DNA of 64,000 bases from Akkermansiaceae bacterium. Lineage in GTDB: Bacteria; Verrucomicrobiota; Verrucomicrobiia; Verrucomicrobiales; Akkermansiaceae. Below, piece after piece: positions 51,358 to 60,988 of the stretch (position 1 is its first letter; the number at the start of each line of letters is the position of its first letter). Below the pieces are notes generated by a model, which ran no database searches, was not told the DNA's origin, and was given only the letters and a program-made list of their open reading frames with translations. Where the stretch lies: assembly GCA_903919975.1 (NCBI GenBank), contig CAIXKE010000094.1, positions 1-64,000 of the forward strand. Reading direction: 5' to 3'. A program made the position numbers and the translations under genes.

Positions 51358-52950
51358 ATGAAACACTCTACTAACACCGATGCGATGAATGCCTGGTATC
51401 CGGCGATAGATCTGGTGAAACAATGCCTCCGGGTCGGGGTGTGCGAATTCGTGGTGTGTGCGGGCGCTCGAAATGCCGCGCTCATCGAAGCGCTGACCCG
51501 CGCGGAAGCCGCCGGTCTCGTGCGCTTGTGGCGGCACTTCGAGGAACGCAGCGCCGGGTTTTTCGCGCTGGGCCGCATGATGGAAACCGGGCTGCCCTGC
51601 GCGGTCGTCACCACCAGCGGCACGGCTGCGGCAGAGCTGCTGCCAGCAGTGATCGAGGCGCACTATCAGGCGCGTCCTTTGGTCGCGCTGACGGCTGACC
51701 GCCCTGCGGAATATCATGGCACCGGTGCGCCGCAGGCGATCGAACAGCAGGGGATTTTCGGGGTTTATGCCTCGCAAGTGGATATATCGGAATGGGACGG
51801 ACGCGGACCGATCCATCTGAATGCCGCGTTCGAGGAGGAGTTTCAACCGGGTGATGATGGGTTTTCCGGAGTATCGGTCGGCACCTTTACTCCAGCACAG
51901 GATCGCATCGATGTGGCGGCGCTGGCCCGCTGGCTGCGCGAGGACCTCAGCCGTGGAATCGTGGTGATGGTCGGCGGGCTTGAGCCCGATGAACGGGAGG
52001 ATGTGTTTCATTTTTGCCTCGATCTTGGCGCGCCAGTTGTCGTCGATGCGACGAGCGGATTGCGCGAGGCGTTGCAGGGATTGGCGATTCATGGTGCGGA
52101 CCGTGTGCTCAAAGCCGGGCCGCCGGGAAAAATCCTGCGGCTTGGCGAGGTGCCGAGCGGTCGGTTTTGGCGCGATCTTGAAAACCTAAGCGATGTTTCC
52201 GTTTGGAGCGTCTGCCGTAACGGCCTGCCCGGCCTCGCCCGCGAAAGCAAGGTGACGCGCGGGCCGCTGAACCGTGTGTTGCCCGCGCTGGGTGATATCG
52301 AAGCCACCGATGATGCCTTGGATTTTTTGATAGAAGCCTCGGCGCGTGCAGCGCGAATCGGCGAAATGTTAGAATGTTATCCGGACAGCGAACCGGCATT
52401 GATACGGGCGCTCTCCCACTTCGTCTCCATCGGCAGCGGTGTGTTTCTCGGCAATAGCCTGCCGATCCGCGAATGGAATCAATTCGCGCAATGGACGCGC
52501 CCGGTTTCCTCGGTGCGTGCCAACCGCGGGGCCAATGGGATCGACGGCCAAATCAGTGCCTGGCTCGGATGGTCGGCCGATCTCAGTGATAGCTGGGCGG
52601 TGGTCGGGGATTTGACCGCGCTGTATGATTTGGCGGCTCCGTTCATGCTGGGTCAGGTCCAAAGCGCAGGCCGTGTGCTGGTGGTGATTCACAACAACGG
52701 CGGCGGAATTTTCAAACGGCTTCCAAGATTGGCCGCCATGAATCCGCGTGCGGCCGAATGCATGGTCAACCCGCATGCGGCCGATTTCTCGGGAATGGCC
52801 GCGCTGTGGGGTATGACACATCTCCGCGTCCGCCGGGCAGACGATCTCGACCAGTTTGAACCGGGCGAAAAAACCGTGTTGCTGGAAATCATTCCGGACG
52901 CCACTCAGACGCAACAATTCTGGGCGGACTTGGATCGCCTCGGATGTTGA
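51358..52950 (+). CDS. menD: SEPHCHC synthase (MenD)
   Basis: A 530-residue thiamine-diphosphate enzyme of menaquinone synthesis. It has CAGARNAALIEAL, then RHFEERSAGFFALGRMMETG (catalytic Glu region), VVTTSGTAAAELLPAVIEAHY, LTADRPAEYHGTGAPQAI and a ThDP region VVGDLTALYDLAAPF with VVIHNNGGGIF. The exact start is uncertain among ATG 51337, 51358 and 51385. I used 51358. No other men genes are in the window. The cell therefore likely uses menaquinone. Confidence 0.93.
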   Translation: MKHSTNTDAMNAWYPAIDLVKQCLRVGVCEFVVCAGARNAALIEALTRAEAAGLVRLWRHFEERSAGFFALGRMMETGLPCAVVTTSGTAAAELLPAVIEAHYQARPLVALTADRPAEYHGTGAPQAIEQQGIFGVYASQVDISEWDGRGPIHLNAAFEEEFQPGDDGFSGVSVGTFTPAQDRIDVAALARWLREDLSRGIVVMVGGLEPDEREDVFHFCLDLGAPVVVDATSGLREALQGLAIHGADRVLKAGPPGKILRLGEVPSGRFWRDLENLSDVSVWSVCRNGLPGLARESKVTRGPLNRVLPALGDIEATDDALDFLIEASARAARIGEMLECYPDSEPALIRALSHFVSIGSGVFLGNSLPIREWNQFAQWTRPVSSVRANRGANGIDGQISAWLGWSADLSDSWAVVGDLTALYDLAAPFMLGQVQSAGRVLVVIHNNGGGIFKRLPRLAAMNPRAAECMVNPHAADFSGMAALWGMTHLRVRRADDLDQFEPGEKTVLLEIIPDATQTQQFWADLDRLGC

Positions 52951-52972
52951 AACCAAGTGCCACGCCTTGGCA

Positions 52973-54085
52973 TCACTTCCAATTTGCTAGAAATTTTTCC
53001 AGATCATCGAGGCTCGGGCTTTTGCCGGTGCGGACGTAGTGGCCGCTGGTGCAGACGCCCATGCCGAGACAAGCTTCGGGAGCCAGTCCGAGCATTTGGC
53101 CTTGGGCGAAGCCCGCATTGAAATGATCGCCCGCGCCGGTGGTGATGAGGGGTTGGTCAGTGTAAGGACCGGGCACCCATGAGGTGCCATCCGCCGTGGA
53201 GCAAGCAGCCGACTCACGCGGATGGACGACAACGCATGCGAAGTTGAGCTTTTTCCGGATGTCCGTCGCGATGGTCCGGAGATCATCTTCCGATTCGCCA
53301 AGCGCTGAGAAGCCCAGCGCTTGATAGACGCGTTGGGCTTCTTTGAGATTCAGGCCCAACGTCACCTTGCCAAACTTGTCGAAGCGGGCCATCACTTCCA
53401 AGACCTCTAGCAAATCCTCGTGCGATCGTTTTTCGGGATCGGCCAAATCAAAGAAAAAGAGCTTCCCTTCACGAGGCGGGCAGGCTGGCAGCACGTCCTC
53501 CACGAAGGAGCGCAAGACAGCTGTCATATTCGGAATCATCGTCCAATTCACCAATGAAACGAGATCGGCGGCAGCTAGGGCGGAGCGCAACCTCTCCTCG
53601 CCCATCACTTGGTAAATGGTTTCCAGCGTGATCAGATCCAGACTCCGCAATTGGCCGAGCATGAGTTTCCCGTCGTTGAACTCCACCGCAATGGTCGTGC
53701 CGGGATTGCAAAGCGAAACCACTTCAACGCGGCTGGCGAAGTCATGGAAAACCGGGTGTATAGCGGGTCGTCCGAGCGCTCCCAGATAGGTCACGCGGGT
53801 GCCCGCATCAAGCAGGGCATTGGCCATGATCGGGCCATTGCCGCCTAATTTGTCCATCAAAGGGTAGAGTTCGATATTGGTGCTCTTGCCGGCGGCCCCA
53901 CCAATGCGTTGCGCGAATTCCGGAATCGAACGAATCGGCGTAAAGGCCTCGCCTTGCGCGGTTCGCTGGTCCACCGGGGTGACGATCGTGTCCACAAAGC
54001 CGTCCAACCCGACGAGTGCGGTGTTCGTTGGAGAATTCGCGCGGGCGGCTTGGAGGGCGGCGAGGGTGCGTTGTTTGAAATCCAT
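52973..54085 (-). CDS. PfkB-family carbohydrate kinase
   Basis: A 370-residue ribokinase-like enzyme. The N-terminal start VGLDGFVDTIVTPVDQ and GGNGPIMANALLDAG are the first family signature. The C-terminal DTxGAGD motif reads ITTGAGDHFNAGF, with Asp as catalytic base. It is longer than usual (300-330), with an insert in the middle (RSLDLITLETIYQVM). Sugar substrate not determinable. I chose ATG 54085. The frame continues to 54664, antisense to the DUF1080 gene. Divergent from that gene. Confidence 0.88.
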   Translation of the reverse strand: MDFKQRTLAALQAARANSPTNTALVGLDGFVDTIVTPVDQRTAQGEAFTPIRSIPEFAQRIGGAAGKSTNIELYPLMDKLGGNGPIMANALLDAGTRVTYLGALGRPAIHPVFHDFASRVEVVSLCNPGTTIAVEFNDGKLMLGQLRSLDLITLETIYQVMGEERLRSALAAADLVSLVNWTMIPNMTAVLRSFVEDVLPACPPREGKLFFFDLADPEKRSHEDLLEVLEVMARFDKFGKVTLGLNLKEAQRVYQALGFSALGESEDDLRTIATDIRKKLNFACVVVHPRESAACSTADGTSWVPGPYTDQPLITTGAGDHFNAGFAQGQMLGLAPEACLGMGVCTSGHYVRTGKSPSLDDLEKFLANWK

Positions 54086-54205
54086 GTCGCGGACTCTGAT
54101 TTCCACCGTGGAGGCGGTCAAGAACGGAGGCGGGCAAGTTCCTGGGTCCGCCCTGATCTCGCTCGCTTGACAGCGGGTGGCTGGGACTCCAGCGTCCTTT
54201 GCATC

Positions 54206-54847
54206 ATGAAAAACGTGCTTTTTGGTTTGCTTGCGATGGTAGTTTCCTCGGTGTCGGTTTTTGCCGAAGAGGGCTGGGTGTCGATGTTCAATGGTAAGGA
54301 TTTCAGCGGTTGGAAATCCAACGAGGAAAAGGCCGGCGCGTTCAGCGTCAAGGACGGTGAGTTGATCGTCAGTGGTGGGCGAGCCCATCTGTTTTACACA
54401 GGCGGAGATGGCAATGCGAAGTTCCGCAACTTCGAGTTCAAGGCCAAGGTCAAGACCAACCCAGGATCTAACAGCGGAATCTATATCCACACCGTTTTCG
54501 AGGAAAAAGGCTGGCCGTCGAAAGGCTACGAGTGCCAGGTGAATGCCACCCACACCGACCGCAAGAAGAGCGGCGGACTCTATGCCGTTGCCGACGTGAT
54601 GGACCAGGCCCCGCACAAGGACGATGAGTGGTTCGACTACTCGATCAAAGTGGACGGTCGCCACATCGTGATTTCAATCAACGGTAAGGTCACCACCGAT
54701 TGGACCCAGCCTGAAGATTGGAATCCGGAAAAATCCCTCAAAGGCATGCACGGCCGAAAACTCGGAGAAGGCACCATCGCCATCCAAGGCCACGACCCGA
54801 AGAGTGTGGTGCACTATAAGGAAATGTTCATCAAAGCGCTGCCATAA
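54206..54847 (+). CDS. DUF1080 secreted protein
   Basis: A 213-residue secreted protein with an N-terminal signal (MKNVLFGLLAMVVSSVSVFA, cleavage near 20). The DUF1080 (3-keto-disaccharide-hydrolase-like/laminin-G fold) domain follows: GWVSMFNGKDFSGWKSNEEK, IYIHTVFEEKGWPSKGYECQ, SGGLYAVADVMDQ and GTIAIQGHDPKSVVHYKEM. These are abundant in Verrucomicrobia and Planctomycetes for extracellular glycan use. Located beside a sugar kinase and KDPG aldolase. Exact substrate unknown. Confidence 0.9.
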   Translation: MKNVLFGLLAMVVSSVSVFAEEGWVSMFNGKDFSGWKSNEEKAGAFSVKDGELIVSGGRAHLFYTGGDGNAKFRNFEFKAKVKTNPGSNSGIYIHTVFEEKGWPSKGYECQVNATHTDRKKSGGLYAVADVMDQAPHKDDEWFDYSIKVDGRHIVISINGKVTTDWTQPEDWNPEKSLKGMHGRKLGEGTIAIQGHDPKSVVHYKEMFIKALP

Positions 54848-54961
54848 GCCATAACAACGATGTCCTGGGGTGGAAGGAATGATGGAAGTTTCCCGGTATC
54901 GCCGCATTTGCTTGGTGATAGGACATTTTTGCCTTAATATTTTGCTCGAACTCATCGAGCC

Positions 54962-55597
54962 ATGATCCATCGCATCCTCGCCAAACGCATTGTTCCCGTC
55001 GTCGTCCTTGATTCTGTAGAATCCGCCGAGCCCCTAGCCGAGGCGCTTCTAGCAGGTGGCCTCGACATCATGGAGATCACCTTTCGCACCGCCGCTGCGG
55101 AGGAGTCCATCCAACGCATCGCCGCCCGTTTTCCGGAGATCCTTTTGGGAGCTGGCACCTTACTTGAAAAAGACCAAGTCAAACGCGCAAAAAACGCCGG
55201 AGCCGTCTTCGGCTTGGCACCGGGCCTCAATCCGGAAATCGTCGCCGCCGCCCAAGAAATCGGCCTGCAATTCTCGCCCGGTGTGATGACTCCCAGCGAA
55301 GTCGAACAAGCGCTCTCGCTCGGGTGCAAGTTGCTGAAGTTTTTCCCCGCCGAGGCCGCCGGCGGCGTGGACATGCTCAAGTCCTTGGCCGGTCCATACG
55401 CTCACACCGGCGTCAAATTCATCCCCACCGGCGGCGTCTCCTCCGCCAACCTCACGTCCTATCTGAAACTCCCCGTCGTCGCCGCGATCGGCGGTTCATG
55501 GATGGTGGACAAGGCGCTGGTCAATGCTGGCAAATGGGCGGAAATCACCCGCCTGACCCGAGCCGCCTTGGAAGCCGCGCGGATCGATGTCCCATGA
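54962..55597 (+). CDS. eda: KDPG/KHG aldolase
   Basis: A 211-residue class I aldolase cleaving 2-keto-3-deoxy-6-phosphogluconate to pyruvate and glyceraldehyde-3-phosphate. It has VPVVVLDSVESAEPLAEALL, MEITFRTAAAEESI (catalytic Glu), LLGAGTLLEKDQ, and LLKFFPAEAAGG with the Schiff-base Lys, then GVKFIPTGGVSS. A complete enzyme, 114 bp after the DUF1080 gene. No edd or KDG kinase was recognised, so the pathway (Entner-Doudoroff or uronate) is open. Confidence 0.94.
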   Translation: MIHRILAKRIVPVVVLDSVESAEPLAEALLAGGLDIMEITFRTAAAEESIQRIAARFPEILLGAGTLLEKDQVKRAKNAGAVFGLAPGLNPEIVAAAQEIGLQFSPGVMTPSEVEQALSLGCKLLKFFPAEAAGGVDMLKSLAGPYAHTGVKFIPTGGVSSANLTSYLKLPVVAAIGGSWMVDKALVNAGKWAEITRLTRAALEAARIDVP

Positions 55598-55648
55598 TTT
55601 CCTGAAATTTGCGGCAGCAAATTTCTCCAACCGCGCTAGAATCCGTGT

Positions 55649-57094
55649 ATGCATGTCCTCGTCAGCGGCGCCAATGGCTACATCGGATTGCGCCTGGTCC
55701 GGACGCTGCTCGATGCGGGCCATGAGATCACGGCTGTGGTGCGTGACCGGCGGAGGTTTCCTGCGGCCGAATATGCGGCGGAGGAAAACCGCCTGCATGT
55801 GGTGGAGGCGGATTTTCTCGATGCCCAGTCGCTCACCCATTTGCCGCTGGAGCTGGACGCTGCGTATTATCTGATTCACTCGATGGGATCCGGCGCCGGT
55901 TTCGCGGAGCGCGAGGAACGTTGCGCACGGAACTTCTCAGCGGCGGCGTTGGCCTCGGAATGGAAACGCATCATCTATCTTGGTGGACTCGTCGCAGAAG
56001 ACGGTCCGCTTTCCGAGCACCTCGCGTCCCGCCTCAGAGTGGAGCACATCCTTCGCGAGTCTCGCGTGCCGCTCACCGCTCTGCGCGCTTCGATCATCGT
56101 CGGATCGGGTTCGGCCTCATTTGAAATCATCCGTGATCTAGCGGAAAAACTGCCGGTGCTCGTCACGCCGCGCTGGGTCCATACTCACTGCCAACCGATC
56201 GCCGTCCGCAATGTCCTGGAATATCTAACTGAGGTTGCGCGGCATCCCGAAACCGCCGGGTTTTCCTATGATATCGGCGGACCCGAGGTGATGAGTTATT
56301 TGGAGTTGATCAAGGGTTACTGTGAAGTGCGGGGATTGCGGCGCATCTTCCTTCCCACCCGCTTGTTGAGTCCGCGCTTGTCATCGGCTTGGTTGTGCCT
56401 GCTCACCTCCACCTCGTTTCCTCTCGCCCGCGCGCTGGTGGATTCGCTGACTCATGAAACGGTGTGTCATGATTTCAAAATTAGGGAAATCATTCCACTC
56501 GAACTATTAACTTACCGGGAGGCCGTCGAACGAGCGCTGGCAAAGATCGCGCAGAACCATGTGCCATCGAGTTGGATTGATTCTCTAGCAGCCGGCACAC
56601 TCGACCCGAAGCTCTTTGATGCGGTAAAGGTCCCTGAACACGGCGTTTTCACCGATTTTCAAACGGTGCATCTCACCGCAACGCGCGAAGAAGTGATCGC
56701 CCGCATCTGGTCGATTGGTGGCACGAATGGTTGGCCCTCGATGAACTGGGCGTGGAAACTCCGCGGCACGATGGACAAGTTCTCCGGCGGCATCGGCATC
56801 CGCCGCGGTCGGCGGCATCCGAGGGAGCTTCGTCCGGGCGATTCATTGGATTTTTGGCGCGTCTTACTGGCGGATCACGCGAAAGGCCGGTTGATCCTTT
56901 ACGCGGAGATGAGGCTGCCGGGTGAGGCATGGCTGGAATTCGCACTGGAAGACATGCCGGACGGAAAACCCGGACTGCGCCAAACGGCCACATTCCGGCC
57001 ACAAGGATTATTGGGCCGACTGTATTGGCTGGCGGTCCTGCCATTTCATATTTTGCTATTTCCGCAGATGGCCCGCAAATTGGCGGCAGGATAG
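55649..57094 (+). CDS. SDR-family NAD(P)-binding protein with DUF2867 domain
   Basis: A 481-residue two-part protein. The N-terminal Rossmann domain has MHVLVSGANGYIGLRLVRTLL (GxxGxxG) and the atypical-SDR helix YYLIHSMGSGAGF. The C-terminal half (about 330-475) is a DUF2867 domain with VIARIWSIGGTNGWPSMNWAW, then PGDSLDFWRVL, and a terminal hydrophobic helix GRLYWLAVLPFHILLFP. Widespread and uncharacterised; suspected to act on membrane lipids or quinones. Followed by tRNA-Ala. Confidence 0.9.
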   Translation: MHVLVSGANGYIGLRLVRTLLDAGHEITAVVRDRRRFPAAEYAAEENRLHVVEADFLDAQSLTHLPLELDAAYYLIHSMGSGAGFAEREERCARNFSAAALASEWKRIIYLGGLVAEDGPLSEHLASRLRVEHILRESRVPLTALRASIIVGSGSASFEIIRDLAEKLPVLVTPRWVHTHCQPIAVRNVLEYLTEVARHPETAGFSYDIGGPEVMSYLELIKGYCEVRGLRRIFLPTRLLSPRLSSAWLCLLTSTSFPLARALVDSLTHETVCHDFKIREIIPLELLTYREAVERALAKIAQNHVPSSWIDSLAAGTLDPKLFDAVKVPEHGVFTDFQTVHLTATREEVIARIWSIGGTNGWPSMNWAWKLRGTMDKFSGGIGIRRGRRHPRELRPGDSLDFWRVLLADHAKGRLILYAEMRLPGEAWLEFALEDMPDGKPGLRQTATFRPQGLLGRLYWLAVLPFHILLFPQMARKLAAG

Positions 57095-57110
57095 CGGAGC
57101 GGCCGGGGGG

Positions 57111-57183
57111 TGGAGCATAGGAGATTCGAACTCCTGACCTCTTCATTGCGAACGAAGCGCTCTACCAACTGAGCTAATGCCCC
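57111..57183 (-). tRNA. tRNA-Ala (CGC)
   Basis: Cloverleaf on the minus strand. The acceptor stem is GGGGCAT / ATGCTCC, which keeps the G3:U70 pair of tRNA-Ala. The anticodon loop is TTCGCAA (anticodon CGC), the T-loop TTCGAAT and the discriminator A. CCA is not encoded; the next bases are CCC. It runs opposite to the neighbouring genes. Confidence 0.93.
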
Positions 57184-57349
57184 TCGGCCCTCTTGGGTGA
57201 GAAATGACTGCCATCTACGACCACTCTAAGCAAGAACGAAGTGACCCGTGGAGACGGCGATTTCCCGTTCTCAGTCGGTTTTTTGGAAAAATGGATTACC
57301 TCAGGCAACGAGGCGTTGCCAAACCCGACAAATACTTCATCATTCCCGT

Positions 57350-57871
57350 ATGAATTCAGCCAATTGGCTTCCAGCTCTCTCTGCCCTCGTCCTCATCCTG
57401 ACCGGATGCACCGGTAACAAAACATCCTTCTCGGGCAACGGTCCGCACGGGACCGGGCCTTTCAACAGCCGAGGCGACTATGTGGACGCTTGGGCCGACG
57501 ATCCGTCTAAATGGAGCAGACCTGGCAGCCGACAGCGGACCGATGATCTGCCGGTCGTCGCAAAAACCGAAGAGCCGCCAGCCAACGCCAATCCGCTGGG
57601 GGCCCCCAAAGTTTCGTCGCGTGAGCCATTTGCCACCACCAAAGTGCAGACGGCCAAAGTGGACAGCACCCAACCCAAGCCAAGTGCCGCCAAACCGAAG
57701 CCAGCCTCCAAGCCGAAACCAAAGTCGAGCCGCTATGTTGTGAAAAAAGGCGACAGTTTATCGGCGATCGCCAGCCGCAATGGCTCATCGGTTTCCGCGA
57801 TCCGCAGCGCCAACGGCATTTCCGGCACCATGATCCGGCCCGGCCAATCGTTGGTGATTCCGAAGCGCTGA
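57350..57871 (+). CDS. LysM-domain lipoprotein
   Basis: A 173-residue lipoprotein. The signal (residues 6-18) ends in LTGC. A low-complexity, Lys/Pro-rich linker (about 75-125, KPKPASKPKPKSS) leads to one C-terminal LysM domain (YVVKKGDSLSAIASRNGSSVS, ending RPGQSLVIPKR) for binding peptidoglycan. ATG 57350 follows the tRNA region and begins the signal. Role in the envelope is inferred from the fold; the partner is unknown. Confidence 0.88.
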   Translation: MNSANWLPALSALVLILTGCTGNKTSFSGNGPHGTGPFNSRGDYVDAWADDPSKWSRPGSRQRTDDLPVVAKTEEPPANANPLGAPKVSSREPFATTKVQTAKVDSTQPKPSAAKPKPASKPKPKSSRYVVKKGDSLSAIASRNGSSVSAIRSANGISGTMIRPGQSLVIPKR

Positions 57872-57964
57872 TCTTGGCCGTGTTTCATCCGGCAAACTAA
57901 AGCGTCGATTTCTGGATTTCTGAGTTCCAGAGTTTCGCCGAACGCCTCAGGATGATCTCCAGAA

Positions 57965-60900
57965 ATGGACATTCTGGCGAAAAACCTGCTCATTCTGGCT
58001 TCCGCCGGATCGGGAAAAACATTCCAACTCGGCAACCGAATCATCGGCTTGGTCGCGAACGGTGCCGAACCGGAGCGGATCGTCGCCTTGACCTTCACCC
58101 GCAAGGCCGCCGGGGAATTTGCAGATTCCGTGCTGACCAAATTGGCCGAGGCCGCCGCCGAAGCGCAATCCGCCGCTAATCTGCGTGAAGAACTGGGCAT
58201 TCCCGGGGCTGATTTCAAACAAGCGCTGAGCAAAGTGGTGCAAGCCTTGCCGCGCATCACTTTGGGGACCATGGACGGGTTTTTCTCCAGAATCATCCGG
58301 AGTTTCCAATATGAACTCGGCCTCACCGGCGGAAAATTCGACCTGCTCGAAGGTCCGCGCGCCGCCGTTATGACGGATGAAATCCTGTCCGGAATCCTCA
58401 GCGATGTCCTGGCAAATGAAGCCGGCCAAGAATTTTTCCATGCCTTCCGTCGGGCGACCATCGGCAAAGAGGATCAAACCGTCATCAACTCCCTGCGCGC
58501 CTTCGTCACCCGCTGGCATGGCCGCTATCGCGAAGCACCGGAACTCGAATGGGGGCCCGCAGCCATCGCCACCGTCAGCCCGGATGATTGGAGCAAACAA
58601 AAATCCGGATTGGCAGCGCAGGTTTTGCGCGGACTCGATGATCTCGATTACACCCGCAAAGGCCAACGCGAGGCGCTTGAAAAAGAAATCCTGAATTTGG
58701 GAAATCATGTCATCGGCGGCGGCAGCCTTGGCAGCGGCATCTCCGGCCTCATGGAGAGCATCCTCGCTGCGGCGATCAGCCCTAACCAGCCATTGACCGT
58801 TAAATTCTACAAGGAATTCACCATTGGCGGACCGACAGGCGAAGCCTTGAGCGCGATGGTCGAGCTGGCCGCGCAATGTGAATTTTCCGCCGCTTTGCTG
58901 CGGACCAGGGCGGTTAGAGAAGTGATTGCCATGTTCGATGCGCTTTGCGCGAAACGCCTCCGCAGCAAGGGCATGCTTGGATTCAACGACGTTAAAATCC
59001 TCATGGGAGAATGGGCCGCCAACGAGGATTCGCGCTTGCGGCGCGAGGCGGTGGATTTCCGCTTGGACGCGCGTATTGATCATTGGTTGTTGGATGAATT
59101 TCAGGACACCAGCCGCGCGGATTGGATGGGTCTGCTGCCACTCGTAGACGAAGCCGCTACCAATGACGAAAGTACGATGTTCATCGTTGGAGACCGCAAA
59201 CAAGCCATCTATGCTTGGCGCGGTGGGGACGTAGGCCTTTTTGACGAGGTGATCTCGCATTACGGCCATGGTCTTGAGATCGCCCCCATGGCGGAGTCCT
59301 GGCGTTCATGCCCAGAGGTCCTCGCATTGGTCAATCAAGTTTGTGGGGGTCTCACCACGCTGAACGAGCTTTTCGGCGATGTGGCGAAACAGTGGGAGTG
59401 GCAGGATCACTTTCCGGCGAAACCGTTGACGAAACCCGAAAAGCGCGGGCATGCACGCGTTGAAATGGTCGGGGATTGGGAAGAGCGACTCGAAAGACTC
59501 GGCGAAATTCTCCACGAACTCGGCGTCGGTGAACGCGCCATGACCTGCGGCGTGTTGCTGCGTGGAAATGACAAAGCCCGACAAGTCGCCGATGACCTCA
59601 GAGCCCGTGGCTTCGATGTGATCGAGGAAGGACGAAGGCAGCCTGGAAAAGACAATCCCGTCGGGATTCTAATCACCCATCTTCTGAAATGGCTGGCCGA
59701 CCCCGCGGACCACTTTGCCCGCAGAGTGATTGAAATGTCACCTCTAGCAGAGATCCTCCACTCAACGCCCGATCAGTCATGGCGCGATATCTGGGAAAAT
59801 CTCACTCGTGAAATCTCTCTCTCGGGATATGCGGCCTGCATCGGCAGATGGATCGATCCATTGTGGACCGACTGGTCGGACTTCGGTCGCCGCCGCGCGG
59901 GCGATCTACTGGCCGGACTTGCGGCACTCGATCATCAGGACGGAGTTTCCGCCAAGGAAGCCGCCGACTGGATGGAGCGCCTCGAATTCACACAAAGCCC
60001 GGGTATTGCCGCCGTGCAAGTCATGACGATCCACAAGGCAAAAGGTCTTGGTTTCGACGTCGTGATCCTTCCGGATATCCCCAGCGATAGTGTGCCACAG
60101 GCCCAATATTTTGAGGTGGCCGAGGGTGAAGCATGGCTCACCCAAACACCTCCCAAATGGGCGCGGGCGATGATTCCGGAGCTCCGTGAGGCGGAAGAAC
60201 GCTGGAGCACCGGCCAACGCTACGAGGCATTTTGCATGCTCTATGTCGCACTCACCCGGGCCAAGCGCGGACTCTATGTCTTGCTGGAGCCCGCTGCGAA
60301 AAAAAGCGATCCTGATAAACCATCACTTTCTAACTGGCTCACCCGCTCCATCGGTGATTCGAAAGAGACCGGAGTTCTCTATCAAACCGGCGAGGATGAC
60401 TGGATCGAAATGATTGCCCTTTCGGAATCAAGCCAGAAGCCACAGCCCACCATGAGTCCTGCCGCAGCCACTCCGCGACGTGGGCGAAAAACCCCAAGTG
60501 GAGCCAAGTCGAAATCCACGACCATCGCTCATTCAAGCACCGGGATGCAATTCGGCACGGAAGTGCATGCGCTCCTTGAGCAAATCACTTGGACCGATGA
60601 ATCCGCGCCGAATCTTCCGGACAGCGATGCCGGTCAGGCCGTTAGCCGAATCCTCCAAAATCCGACATTGTCTCCGATTTTCCAAAGAGCCGGCCGCAAC
60701 ATCGAACTATTCCGCGAACAAGGCGCCGATATCATCCAAGATGGGAAACTGCTCACGGGTGTGATCGATCGACTTCATCTGCACCAGGATGCAAATGGAA
60801 AAGTGGCACGGGTCGAGATCATCGACTACAAAACCGATGCGGTCGAAAAAACCGCCGAGCTCGCGGAACGATACCAAGGGCAAATGCATTCCTACCGCCA

Positions 60901-60982
60901 AGTGATGCAATCCATCCATCCGGACGCCGAGGTCGCATGCTCGCTCATCTCCGTGAGGCACGGCGAAGTCGTTTCCGTTTGA
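57965..60982 (+). CDS. addA: AddA-type UvrD-family helicase-nuclease
   Basis: A 1005-residue DNA double-strand-break-processing enzyme. Walker A is LILASAGSGKTFQL (about 10-23). Other helicase motifs are VALTFTRKAAGEF (Ia), WLLDEFQDTSRADW (II), FIVGDRKQAIYAWRGGDVG (III), VMTIHKAKGLGFDVVIL (V) and YVALTRAKRGLYVL (VI). The C-terminal PD-(D/E)XK nuclease has GTEVHALLEQ, LLTGVIDRLH and VEIIDYKTD. An adjacent AddB is absent. The stop lies 6 bp from the end of the convergent primase-helicase gene. Confidence 0.9.
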   Translation: MDILAKNLLILASAGSGKTFQLGNRIIGLVANGAEPERIVALTFTRKAAGEFADSVLTKLAEAAAEAQSAANLREELGIPGADFKQALSKVVQALPRITLGTMDGFFSRIIRSFQYELGLTGGKFDLLEGPRAAVMTDEILSGILSDVLANEAGQEFFHAFRRATIGKEDQTVINSLRAFVTRWHGRYREAPELEWGPAAIATVSPDDWSKQKSGLAAQVLRGLDDLDYTRKGQREALEKEILNLGNHVIGGGSLGSGISGLMESILAAAISPNQPLTVKFYKEFTIGGPTGEALSAMVELAAQCEFSAALLRTRAVREVIAMFDALCAKRLRSKGMLGFNDVKILMGEWAANEDSRLRREAVDFRLDARIDHWLLDEFQDTSRADWMGLLPLVDEAATNDESTMFIVGDRKQAIYAWRGGDVGLFDEVISHYGHGLEIAPMAESWRSCPEVLALVNQVCGGLTTLNELFGDVAKQWEWQDHFPAKPLTKPEKRGHARVEMVGDWEERLERLGEILHELGVGERAMTCGVLLRGNDKARQVADDLRARGFDVIEEGRRQPGKDNPVGILITHLLKWLADPADHFARRVIEMSPLAEILHSTPDQSWRDIWENLTREISLSGYAACIGRWIDPLWTDWSDFGRRRAGDLLAGLAALDHQDGVSAKEAADWMERLEFTQSPGIAAVQVMTIHKAKGLGFDVVILPDIPSDSVPQAQYFEVAEGEAWLTQTPPKWARAMIPELREAEERWSTGQRYEAFCMLYVALTRAKRGLYVLLEPAAKKSDPDKPSLSNWLTRSIGDSKETGVLYQTGEDDWIEMIALSESSQKPQPTMSPAAATPRRGRKTPSGAKSKSTTIAHSSTGMQFGTEVHALLEQITWTDESAPNLPDSDAGQAVSRILQNPTLSPIFQRAGRNIELFREQGADIIQDGKLLTGVIDRLHLHQDANGKVARVEIIDYKTDAVEKTAELAERYQGQMHSYRQVMQSIHPDAEVACSLISVRHGEVVSV

Positions 60983-60988
60983 TATCGA

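Noticed and set aside
52951-52972. Hairpin terminator between menD and the PfkB gene
   Set aside because: Only 5 bp pair (CCAAG/CTTGG) and no U-tract follows.
54086-54664. N-terminal extension of the PfkB kinase
   Set aside because: The extra frame is antisense to the signal peptide and DUF1080 domain of the neighbouring gene; the kinase fold starts at 54085.
57947-59269. 440-codon minus-strand frame inside addA
   Set aside because: It is antisense to helicase motifs that are all intact.
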